Origin: Morinoia aosen
Lineage: Eukaryota > Arthropoda > Malacostraca > Amphipoda > Talitridae
NCBI GenBank assembly: GCA_030386875.1
Contig: CM059563.1
Span: 29,302,139 to 29,366,138, forward strand
Length of the DNA: 64,000 nt
Reading direction: 5' to 3'
Shown: positions 22,545 to 33,330 of the stretch, piece after piece
Position numbering within the stretch: position 1 is the first letter of the stretch
Layout of the letters: the number at the start of each line of letters is the position of its first letter
Program-made: the position numbers and the translations under genes
Notes under the pieces: generated by a model
Told to the model about the DNA's origin: nothing
The model's database searches: none
What the model saw: the letters and a program-made list of their open reading frames with translations, nothing else

Positions 22545-23964
22545 CAGTTTTGAGGGATGGGGGTGGAACAGGAAACGACGTCAACCTGCTTCGACCAACA
22601 CAACTCCCTTGGCCCTTCGAGGAAACTTATGATGCGTTCCAACAGCGGTGATGAATTCGTGAAGAAACGAAGACATATTCCCCGGCATCCCGTTGGAGTC
22701 CTTTGATGAATTATGCTCCAATGCTGTATTTTGCGACTATTTAGAGTTTCTCCCGCGCTTTTTGCCGACTGCTGGCAAGCTGCTTGATGGCTGAAATTAA
22801 TGAAGTGGTCTGTGTAACTAATTCCTTCAATGTTCTCTTCTATAAACGTATGTACGTAATGGTTATTTGATTACAGTGTTTCTTGACATTGTGCTTCACA
22901 ACGATGTTTGATGACAAGCTTAAATTGAGAAGCCAGATTGTTAATGAGAAAACCACTAACCCTATTCCTTCCTGCACTTCCAATACCAACATAAATATCT
23001 CTCAAATGTTCGTAACGATAGTTCAAAATATGAATTGTTTTATAATTTCAAATAACTTTGAAAACAATACATCCGAAATCACAGAGCATTTGCTTGTTAA
23101 GCCTGTAATAAATTTTTCAAATACTTTGGAGTTAGTTCACCTAAAATCAAATAGCTTTCACACGTCAAATTATTAAAAATATAGGCTTCATTTAGAATTT
23201 ATTCCATATTGTATTGTTTTTATTTCACAGTTTATCTATTGAATTTATCTAGTTGAAGATGGCTCATAAATTCACTGCTAGGAAAATTTTACAGCAAAAC
23301 TTTTGAATGTCAGTAAAATCGACGTATTTTTACACGTAATACATATTGATAATTTTGTGTGTGTGAACATGCATTCAAAAAATTATCATCTGCTAAGCAA
23401 GCCAGATCATGAACATAATTATTTCGCAAAATTAGAAATGATGCTGAGTTTTATCCTTTCGTACTTAAGCTTACGCTGTAAAATATACTTTCGATAAAAT
23501 TTCGGAAATTTTTTCTGTTTGTATTAAATAACTTTAACTTCAGTTCGAAGTATATGCTGATCTAATGGAGCATATTTTTAATATAAATGGTGAAATCATA
23601 ATTATAAGTTCTTTATCAAAAAGTAAGAAAAATTATAAGAACGTGAAAGAGTCTAAGAAGGGATTTCACCAAACTTCATATTTCAAATAACTTTTGGGTA
23701 ATTTAAGGATAACAAGCCAGATCAAATTTTCAAAGAGTAAGTTCTCTGAAGTAGCAGCATTTTATTCTCTAAGCATATATTTTCCGAAGGCTTTGCTCGC
23801 TATTCATCGTGAGAAATTGTATCTTAGGAAACAAGAAAATAAGTTGATAAAAAGCAGCATGTGCGAAAACCCCAGATTAATACGGACAGAAAAACTTGCT
23901 AAAATCTTATTTAACATTCTAGTCATAAAAATGTTTAATTTATAACTTGCTTATCCGAGAACTA
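22545..23964. other. Spacer, no gene recognised
   Basis: Unique AT-rich DNA with open frames of up to 97 codons (22883-23176) and no recognised domain. Confidence 0.5.
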
Positions 23965-24878
23965 AAGGGTGGGGCAGAAAAACCTATCCTATTTCAAATC
24001 CCTTTTTCTCAGAAGAGGGAGCAGGTAGAGTAGTGGGGTAAAAACCGTTAGAAAGCCGGTTTTATGCCATTTGTCAGTGGTCACCATGCCTTGGTCTGGT
24101 GAACATCGTGCTTTTGTTATTGAGCGGTTTATCGAATGCGGCGGTTCGATAATTGCTACACAACGTGCTTTTCGAATTCATTTCGGACTCGGGCGTCATG
24201 ATCCTGTTCCACATCACGCTACGATTAAAGTGTGGGTGTCAAATTTTAGACAGACGAGTTCAGCATTGAAAAAGAAGTCGCCTGGACGTCCCAGGACAGC
24301 AACAGGACCTGAAAACGTGGCCAAATGGGCAAACCGTAACGGTCAACAGCGAGCGCTATTGTTTCATGCTGGAAAATTTTCTTAGACCCAAAATGGAAGA
24401 AAATGGCGTGGAAAATGTGTGGTTTCAACAGGATGGTGCAACCACCCACACATCGCGACGATCAATGGACATTCTCAGGGAACTGTTTCCCGGTCGCCTC
24501 ATTTCCCTGAGGGGTGATCTTGGCTGGCCGCCGCGCTCACCGGATCTCACTCCATGTGACTTCTTCCTTTGGGGTTACCTCAAATCGAAGGTTTACCAGC
24601 ATCGACCAAGGACCCTTCTTGCTATACGAAGGGAAATTGCTCGGGCAATTGAAGAAATTCCTGTGGAAATGACGGTGAAAGTCATGGAAAGCTACCGCGA
24701 GCGCCTAAATCAGTGTATCCGCTCCCAAGGACGACATTTGAGTGATGTGCTTTTCAAAACTTAAATTTAAAAATGGCATAAAATTTGCAATATGCTAATA
24801 AAAAAAAATTTTTGACAACTTTAGTCGTTTTAATTTTATAACGTCTTGAAATCGGATAGGTTTTTCTGCCCCACCCTG
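23965..24878 (+). mobile_element. Internally deleted mariner-family transposon
   Basis: A 914-bp element flanked by TA on both sides (23963-23964 and 24879-24880), the mariner/Tc1 target duplication. The ends are ~32-bp inverted repeats. The left end starts AAGGGTGGGGCAGAAAAACC and the right, read inward, starts CAGGGTGGGGCAGAAAAACC, with one further mismatch before TTTCAA. Inside is a transposase gene that keeps its N-terminal DNA-binding part and its C-terminal catalytic part but has lost the middle. Full elements of this type are expected to be ~1.3-1.4 kb, so ~0.4 kb is missing. The near-intact ends suggest it could once have been moved in trans. Confidence 0.93.
24086..24764 (+). pseudogene. 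Mariner-family transposase, DD41D type, internal deletion
   Basis: The first segment starts at ATG 24086 with MPWSGEHRAFVIERF. It encodes ~80 residues of helix-turn-helix DNA-binding domain, ending in a basic KKKSPGRPRT linker. Near 24321-24325 the frame changes and the sequence jumps to the catalytic half. There QQDGATTH carries the second acidic residue, and SPDLTPCDFFLWG carries the third, 41 residues later (DD41D spacing). The C-terminus (..GRHLSDVLFKT) is complete, followed by a stop at 24762-24764. The central ~140 residues, including the first catalytic Asp, are missing. The break is a deletion plus frameshift, so no functional transposase can be made. Confidence 0.92.
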
Positions 24879-24880
24879 TA

Positions 24881-25628
24881 TTAGAGCTTTCACTACTTAA
24901 CTAAACTTTCCTATGAAAACTCGGTGCATACAGCTAAAATGTACAGCCTGCGTGGTATCCAGTGCAATGTGAACTCTGCTGCGAAGTCTGTGAAATCCTT
25001 GCTATCAAATCCAGACCACGTAGTGAAATATCTGCAATTATTATCGTTTAGTAAATTGTAAGCTCATAATTTCTTTTTAATATTGCGGGCGGACAATTGC
25101 GAAGACGAATACATCACAGTAGCGGTCCGATATCCGCACTAAATGTGTTTGGTGAACTCATTCATAAGTAATATTTTAAATCAAATAGTAACAGTTGTAT
25201 AGTTTGCTTACCGGTATTCGCTTTGGTAATTGTAAGACAAAAGTCTAGTTATCACTGATATCTTATTTTAAATTGGTATATAATTAATGCATTTCAACTC
25301 ACTCATTACGTCAAGCATTCGGAAGAGATCATAAAACAACTCCTACAACGCTCAAAAGAAACCAGCAAAACAGCACATGAAGACTGTACGAAGTTTTACG
25401 AAGCGTATGGATAGCATAAGTTCGTATTTGCTAACTCGAAGTCAAGGGTTCTGTTCGAGATAAATGTTTGTTCACTTCTGATATCTGGCGGTTGCATGAG
25501 GATAGAGCGGCTGGCCCTTAGCGTTTCTCTGAGTTTGTTGTTGGTGGAAACGCGGTGTTCCAAAACAGCTGCAAACAAACATGCGCTAACGAACGTACTC
25601 TTCAAACAAACGATCACGCCCAGAACAC
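24881..25628. other. Spacer, no gene recognised
   Basis: Unique DNA. An 87-codon minus-strand frame (25396-25659) has no known domain. Confidence 0.5.
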
Positions 25629-26005
25629 TTTTCTTTACGTAGATCACACGTAGCTGCATTCAGCAAGTTTAGGTAATCATGATAGGCTGTTCATTTTCAT
25701 CATGAAATAATAAAATTTCAATCCACGCAAAACACGTGATCACAGGCAGGACAATTCTCTGCACACATTTCCTGTGTAAAGATACAATTGCAGTTGTATC
25801 TTTTCTATACGAAGATCACACGTAGCTGTACTCAGCACACTTAGGTAATCATGATAAGCTGTTCATTTTTCATCGTGAAATAATTAGATTTCAATGCACG
25901 CAGAACACGCGACCACCGACAGGACATCTCTCTTTACGCTGATCATACGTGGCTTTATTCGAACGTTTAGCAAATCATAATGTGTTCATGTTTTACAATA
26001 AAACG
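25629..26005. repeat. Degenerate tandem repeat, 3 units of 126-174 bp
   Basis: The block TACG.AGATCACACGTAGCTG, TTAGGTAATCATGATA.GCTG, TTCATTTT.CATCGTGAAATAAT recurs with its GATCA-ACGT-GCT core at 25641, 25815 and 25941. The spacing difference is due to an indel. Copies are clearly diverged. Confidence 0.85.
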
Positions 26006-26277
26006 ATTACATCTCCCAGCAAGCTTGGGTCGTAATTATACCGACCAGTCAAATGAATGAAACTGCCCTCAAGATTAGATCTTCATTTTAATTTCCATGT
26101 CTATCATTAGATCTTTTAATTTTCAGGCACAGGTTTTTGAGAACCAGCATACGTTCGATACCAGCCATTCCAGTCAGAGTCCAGTCACGACGCGTTCGCT
26201 ACCAGGCATTCTTTGGTCCCAGTCAGAGTCGTGACTACGGATGCTAAAACAAACAAATGTAGCAGCAGAGGCCAGCA

Positions 26278-26420
26278 ATGGGCAATAAGGATCATATTGT
26301 TGTGCCCAGCAGCACGGACGTCTCTGTCTCGCCGTGCCGCCCCTCCCTGGGGCAACCGCAGCGTCTCTACCATCAGCCTGTCTCTGCTCTTGTGCTCGAC
26401 AACCAGCCGTACTACCTGGT
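26278..26420 (+). CDS. Candidate first coding exon, unknown protein
   Basis: A GC-rich segment in AT-rich surroundings opens with ATG in a good context (GCAATGG). It reads 47 codons without a stop: MGNKDHIVVPSSTDVSVSPC at the N-terminus, then a stretch ending DNQPYYLV. The frame ends exactly at a consensus donor, CTGGT|GTAAGT, at 26421, leaving phase 2. Codon third positions are GC-rich. I do not recognise the protein. Two other frames are also open over the segment (plus 26213-26440 and minus 26185-26373), so openness alone is weak evidence. The case rests on the start context, composition and donor. Confidence 0.35.
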
Positions 26421-26890
26421 GTAAGTGGCTGTTGTTTTAGTGAGTATCTGATAGGGTCAACGTAGCAATTATCCTTTTTACCTATTGATGGTCAATGTAT
26501 TTAGTGAGTATCTGAGAGAGTCCACGTAGCAACTATCCTTTTACCTGATGATGGTCAATGTTGTTTTACTGCGTAGCTGAGGGAGTCAACTCCACAACTA
26601 GCATTTTTTACATTTTGCATGTGGCTGTTTTAGTAATTCTCTATGGGAGTCAAATTAAAAAACAGCATTTTTACCTGGTGTAAGTGACAGTTGTTCTAGT
26701 GTGTATGTGAGCGAGTCAACTCAACAACCAGCCTTTTCACCTGGTGTAAATGACTGTTGTTTTTGTGAGTTTTAAAGGAAATCAAGACATTGTTCTTTTT
26801 ATCAGGTGTAAAGGAATCTTGTTTCTGTGAGTATCTGAGCGAATCAACTCAGAAACCAGCCTTTTTACCTTGTGTAGGAAAATTCTGTTA
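26408..26890. repeat. ~67-bp degenerate tandem repeat, ~7 units, containing a splice-donor-like motif
   Basis: The unit is ACCTGGTGTAAGTGRCTGTT, then GTTTTAGTGAGTATCTGAG.GAGTCAACTCARCAACCAGCNTTTTT. The first unit overlaps the end of the candidate exon, so its CCTGGTGTAAGT donor motif has been copied into later units (26671 and 26742 most clearly). Divergence is high. Confidence 0.88.
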
Positions 26891-28778
26891 TTATATAGCG
26901 TTTATATGTCACCGTGTTAACATAGCGTATTCATGTCGTATACTCAACAAGTAGCCCCATTACCAGAAGCACGTTCGTGTTTTTTTCAGTGCATGGAATA
27001 GAAAACAGCGACGGAAACGAACCGAGTGTCCCGTTCTCGGGTTGTCCTAGAGTCCCGTGGCATCAGACGCCCATCACGCACAGGAGTCTACGAAACAAAT
27101 TTCAATTTAAAAGCTTATTTAGTGGAGTGAATTCAAGTACCCAAGCACATACATTTACTCAGGCGCCTTACCGAGAAATTGATACGCTTCAGGAAATTAG
27201 TTCTATCACATTCTTAAAATAAATCATTTCCTCAACAGAATAATTGCAAATACTTTAGAAAGTAAATTCTTGCATGCTAAGATTGTGTTTCCAAATTTCA
27301 ACATCGCGACCCGGAGAAATTGTTACCGATTGAAATGCCAATAAGCGTAAAAAAAGTGTCACGTTCATTTTATTGCGTTTTCTGACAACACGTTAAGCTT
27401 TCTGAAACATCCTTCATTTTTTCACTGCATTTTGAGCATTTTAAGTCGAACACACAGACTGTGATTCGATCCGTCAGTGAGTCACAGTCTAGTTTCTTAT
27501 GCTCTCAAAACTTCATCGAGTGTGTTGTTCTTAGATAAGTATTGATTTTCTCACAACGTAAAAAATTTGTTCATGAGCCACATTCCCTGAAGATTACACA
27601 AAAAATAGCTTCGTGGGATAACCAGGGATTGCAATAGCGGGTAACCAACAACACCACCGATTGAAGTGAACATGTTTAGCATCTAACTAATTTAGCATGA
27701 TTTTTCGAAATGCAAAGCTTATCTGTGAATCATCCACCCATTAATGAGCTTTACACTATTAATTGCATTCCGTGTTGGTCAACCAATCATCATTTTAATG
27801 CTACAAGTCCTACTTGAAATTTATTTAAATATCATCGCGTTTTCGTGTCACGAATCCTGTTTTCTCATCTGTCCTGGGCGATCAAAAGGTGGATTGACTT
27901 TCACCATCGTTTTTTTTCAGAAAAAAATCCGTCAAAGATCCTGTTCTAATTACGCTAAAGGCAGTCATTTTATCGCTTATGAGAAAATAAACTCGATGAG
28001 CTTGGTTTTGAGTCCATCACTCTAAAAGATCAAGAAGGTCTTTGCAGCCTTCAAGTCCTTGCTAACAAACTTTGAACTCACCAAATTGACTATAAAGCTT
28101 CAAAGCCATTGAAGGAAAAGAGTTCAAAAGTTCGATCTAGAAAAATTAAAGGCGCTCCAGCCTAGTCAATGAATAAAGTTTAAACATATTTCACATGCTT
28201 CATTTTGTCAGCATAGTTCATGAAGACCTCAAGCGGTGAATGGGAGTGCCTTTAGTGTCAGGCCAATAATATTATTTTAATAATAAGTGCGACAATTAAT
28301 GAATATTAAAATTATATATCACGGTCATTTAAAAGAAATTCCATTTCAATAGCAGTTGCATAAAAAACTTCAATTGCACATGAGGCAGAAACAGTCTAAA
28401 GAAAAAACCCGGAATTCGAAGAAAATATTTCGGAAAGCCATCAAGCCATACTATTTAAAAAGTCTTCATTTATCTTCGATGTATATCTCTTTCATCAACA
28501 AAAAAGTGGAAAAATTGTAAAACAAACAATAAAAGTAATGAACCTCTCAGGAGTGCCGACAACAAAAAGACTTAATGGAAAATCTGAGTGTTGCCGGACT
28601 GATCATGTTCTGATGAAAACGAACATGATGTTACTCTGATTGGCTCTTCATGTCCCTGAATTTAAGGTGACCTTAAATGTTACTTAAATTTAGACCAACA
28701 TTAGCAGAGCACACACCATAGAATGCGAACATGAGCCCTTCAATGCTGACTCATCTCTGAGCTCGTGACTAACCACAC
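26891..28778. other. Spacer, no gene recognised
   Basis: Unique AT-rich DNA. Open frames at 26977-27222 and 27744-28025 show no recognised domain. Confidence 0.5.
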
Positions 28779-29095
28779 TTCAGAACATCAAAAACCATCA
28801 ATAACCGTCAATCAATAACTATGAATCACTAACATTAATCCATATTCATTAATAGCCATCAATAACAATGAATCAATAACATTAACCCCTCTTCAGACCA
28901 TCAATAACCATCAATAAATACCCATCAATAACCATGCATCAATAACAATAACCTCTCTTCAAACCGCCAATAACCATCAATAAATACCCATCAATAACTA
29001 TGAATCACTAACAATAAACCCTCTTCAGACCATCAATAATCATCAATAAATACCCATCAATAACCATGAACCATTAACAATAACCACGCTGCAGA
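28779..29095. repeat. ~67-bp tandem repeat rich in CAATAACCAT
   Basis: Units begin CTTCAGACCATCAATAACCA, with starts near 28779, 28890, 28957, 29023 and 29089. Inside each, a ~10-12-bp sub-repeat (ATCAATAACCAT, ATAAATACCC) recurs, so the array is nested. Confidence 0.88.
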
Positions 29096-31291
29096 GTATC
29101 GTGACGTAACCTAAATTCCCGTGCAAACTCCGAAAATAAATAGTAATTACGATTTGAGTACTGCGCAGAAATTCTTTTGTACGATAACGACAATTTCTGC
29201 ATGCCCATTGGTTAAGGAAACTTTGAGGTAAATGAAACACGTGTGTGCGAAAAAAACACGCCTTAATTGGCTCATTAGCATCGGAACGAGAACAGAATGA
29301 ACAAACGATAGCAGCTCAAAAAGTTCTATCCTGTGGTCATTTTATGTCAAAATGAAAACCGCAAGTCATTTAATGGGGAATTTAAACTGAATTTTTCCAG
29401 TGTTGTGGAAGCATGAATTTACTGCAGTGGAAAAGTTACCACAAAGCAAAGCGGCTAAGGTATTGTCATGATTCTTCGACGTTTTAAATACTTATGGATC
29501 TAACAGTTTAACTGAAACTATTCAGATGAGAATAGCGGTGCTTTCCAATTTTTTTTTCCTACAATTTTTTATAAGTTTACTCCCTTAAATTTAATTAATA
29601 GTCTATTTTTCAAGTATCTTGAGCGAAACTGTCTTCGATAGTAACGCACTAAAAATTAATATGAGCGTACGTTCGGCGTAGGTTGCCAAGCATATCAATC
29701 TAGAAGTCTTACTAACAACAGTAATAACCAAAAACAGTCGTATATGTAAGTACAAAAATGACGGTTAAAGTTGTAGTGGATAAATCAAACTGTGATTATA
29801 ATCATGTTTTATATTTTAATTATATTATATTAATATAAAATAATTAGTTTTTATCAATTAATTATATTAATTATAATCAATTTTTGTTTTGACGTGAACA
29901 CTGAGGCACGTTTTCCCATCGCCACATTTACCTAAGCGTGAACTCTACCACTCGCCTTTACTTTATTTTTTATATTTTACTCTAATTTTATTTTTATTAC
30001 ATCAGAACATAACTAAAAAAATCTTCACTATCACTGGCTCAAAAATAACCCACCGCATCTAAGGCAAACATACGGTTATTGTTGTTAAACAAAAATAACA
30101 GAGAATGCCCCCAGCCTTTTACAAATGACTGCCAACAACACTTCATTTTTCGGCAGCGAACTACGAAAAGCACGCGATGGGATCGTTATACATTTTACCA
30201 CACCGTTTTACTCATAGCACACAACTTTACTCGTTTTACTCATAGCCCAACCCAAGGTAAAAACTTGATATCTATCGGTTAACACACTAATGTAATCACC
30301 GCAGTGGCAATGACGAATCGTGCATTTTTGGCACACCGTACGAGGTAAATGTAATGTAAAACAGAATATAACAATGATTTCTCGAACTGAGAATGATTTG
30401 AGCCAAGGTAACTCCTGCGGCATGTTAAATCTCAGCTAAGGAAACGCAACTGTACTACAATATTGCCGCTGAAGGTGTCGCATGGCAGAAACGTTTCCTG
30501 TTAAGTTTTATTTAGATGTGTAGGTTAATGTTTAAACTATAGCTTGCCTTGCTCTTTCATTTTATTTCCACTGTTTCGGCTGCTTGACAATTTCAACTCA
30601 ATAATTTTGAAATAAATTGAGCTATATCCCTCCACTCTCGCAAGTTTGATAAAAGCAGGCCATTATGGCTCCGCGCTAGTCGCTTAGCTGAAATTTCTGG
30701 CCGATCTGATGATAAAAGCATCATTTTGAAAGGTCTTGGAAAGCTTTAACGTCTTGAAAAGCTTTGCAGACAAAACCACATATATTTCGAGGGAACATTT
30801 ACCGCGCTGACCACACGCGTAGGAAAAAGATAAGAGTTCGAGAAATGATCTGAAAGGTTGTTTACCCAACGATTACCGAGGCAATCTGCTTGACTGAATT
30901 CTTAATCAATTCTTTTCATCTAACCAATAACGATTTCTAATATCCATTAACTTAGTTTTCCAATTTTCGAACAAATGTATTGCTCGAAGGAAATTTTCGA
31001 CGGATCGGATTTGAATTTAATGCCAGAGTGAAAATAGAAAATGTCTTCAATTCATCGTTAAAAAATTACACCTCGTCACCGGTGCTGCTTGACGACACAA
31101 GACTGATCTCTGCTCATCGACTCAAAGAATTTCAAATTGTGAATAAGCGCAAACTGAAGTACGTAGAGAAATCTGTGAGAAACATGTTATCATATGCTGT
31201 TGTTCGTTCATTACTGCAAGAATTCTCTAATTATAAAATGTAAGAGGTCTCTAGAGTTTGTGCAATGTTAACTCGGCTGATAATAGTTCAT
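29096..31291. other. Spacer, no gene recognised
   Basis: Unique AT-rich DNA. It includes an almost pure A/T, self-complementary tract at 29805-29885. No supported gene. Confidence 0.5.
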
Positions 31292-31421
31292 TCATGGCTG
31301 ATAATTTTTTATGGCACGTGATTGGATTTTATTGATGAATCACATAAAACATGTATATTCATTTTTATGTTGATTCATCAATAAAATCCAATCACGTGAA
31401 ATAAAAAATTATCAGCCATGA
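31292..31421. mobile_element. 130-bp fold-back element, ~58-bp arms
   Basis: The left arm starts TCATGGCTGATAATTTTTTA. The right arm, ending 31421, is its near-perfect reverse complement over ~58 bp (three changes and one indel), with a ~15-nt AT loop. The arms carry GCACGTGATTGGATTTTATTG. The trinucleotide CAT abuts both ends and could be a 3-bp target duplication. It resembles a very short MITE. As RNA it would be a long perfect hairpin, so an hpRNA/miRNA-like role is possible but unproven. Confidence 0.85.
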
Positions 31422-32832
31422 CATTACTAAGCAGGAAAATTTTTCGAAAAATCGACGCATCATTGTCTATTAATTTTTATAGTGTTACACGAATGAAAGG
31501 AGACCAAGCTCTTCATTTCATGTAAACTTTTCACCTCGATTTATATTCACACGAGCAAAATACTGCGTATTTAACGCAAAAATTCTTGTCTGTTCCACAC
31601 ATGAATAAAAAATAATTTCCGAGCTCCAACGCTCAGATTAACGATGACTTCAATTCCCTTCAAGCGTCATCAGAATTAATATTCCACTCATTTACAGAGA
31701 AACACCAAGTGCACCTCGGAGATAAATGCAGTAATATCTTTAATATTCCTAAGGGATATAAAACGCGAGCGTCCGTCAAGTTCAGCGAGGCCTGATATAA
31801 GAGTCTCGCCAGCCTGCCAATATCCGGCGTGGGCAGTGATAGCTGCGATGTCAATGCGCGGCTCTAAGAGCGTTCCTTGGTGAGTTCATAACAAGCCAAC
31901 TTCCTCGCATATCTTATGAGATCCTGCGAAATTTTGTGGGGAGAAAACAATGTGAGGGATAAACATTGGAAAAACTAACCAGCAAGTATGTATGGCTCAG
32001 TCAGGTAAATTTGGTTAATTATGGGTTATAGAAATTCTGTGGGTTGTAATGGAAGAATCGGAAACAATGATGTATGGGGGTACAATAGCAATGAATTTTG
32101 CTGTTTTAAAAGCATCGGGTAGGGCCGGATTTTCACTTGACCCTTTTTTGCCAAAATCCTCGTGGTGTTCGATTGTTCACGAATTGGGCGCTCAATCACT
32201 TTTTATATTGTATTGTTATAGTGACATTGACAAAATATAAAAATTGCCCAACTTGAAAATAAGTGCATCAGTAATTATTGTATTAGAGTAGAGTTCGCAG
32301 TAAGCTTGAGGAAATTAGCACAGCAAAACTACTTTAATTGTACTTTTTTATTCTAAGTAAATAAGTATGGTAATATTTTTCGTGAAATGTATCGTGATAT
32401 TCGAATGGAACACAGCGTTGTATATCTCATAAAGAATAGCAGAATAGAGAATTTGAAAAAAAACTCCATAAAAGTTTTCGAAGAAGATGCTATTGGACAC
32501 CAATATTTAGTAAGTATCCTTGAGAAAGTAGTCTATTAGAACCAGAAGGTGTCGCCAAAACAAGACGAAGGCCCATTAAACACCTAAGACGTGTTAAATA
32601 AAACTTAGAAACACTTTAGAGATGTACCCTGCGTTAGGACTGTGCACTTGTACACTTGGCTGTATAATTTCGTTTAGAAAAGCTTCTTACGGATTCATAG
32701 AAAACTATTGTGTCCACTGTAATTTGTTCACTAAACTATTAGAACTGGGCTTTTTTTGGTAGGATGCATAGAATCTGATCTAAAGACCCTTTCATTGCCT
32801 GCAACCAGCATACTCCGCAACCTACACGTACC
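31422..32832. other. Spacer, no gene recognised
   Basis: Unique AT-rich DNA with nothing supportable. Confidence 0.5.
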
Positions 32833-33330
32833 GTTCTCGGTGGGTGCAACCAACGTAGCACTAAGTGTAACACTAACTACTCGAGCAGTAAGAAGCATGA
32901 TAACAGTCCTCGGCGGGTGCCTCCTACATAATATTATGTTTAGCACTAACTAATATAGTCAGTAAGGGGCATGATAACAGTTCTTCGCGGGTGCCACCTA
33001 CATTATACTACGTGTTGAGCTACTTACTAAAATCAGTATGGAGGATGATTTAGTCCACGGTGTGTGCCACCTACAAAGCTCAAAGTGTAGTGCTAGTTAC
33101 CCAAGTCAACATGTAGGATGATTTTAATTCTCGGTGAGTGCCCTCAACATAACTCAAAGTGCAGTGTTAGTTGGTCAAGTCAATACAGAGGATGATTACA
33201 GTTCTCAGTGGGTGCCCCATACGTGATATTATGTGCAGTGCTACTTACTCAACTCAGTGTGGAGGATGATTATAATTCTCGCAGTGTGCTCTTAACATAG
33301 CACATAATATAGCGCTAATAAGGATGATTT
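32833..33330. repeat. ~73-bp degenerate tandem repeat, 7 units
   Basis: The core GTTCTCGGTGGGTGCCNCCTA recurs at 32833, 32906, 32981, 33053, 33127, 33201 and 33274. Each is followed by CATA.TATTATGTGTAGTGCTA and AGTCAGTATGGAGGATGAT. The spacing is regular but the sequence is diverged. Confidence 0.9.

Noticed and set aside
22141-22584. 147-codon minus-strand frame
   Set aside because: It crosses the hAT-like MITE and has no conserved domain.
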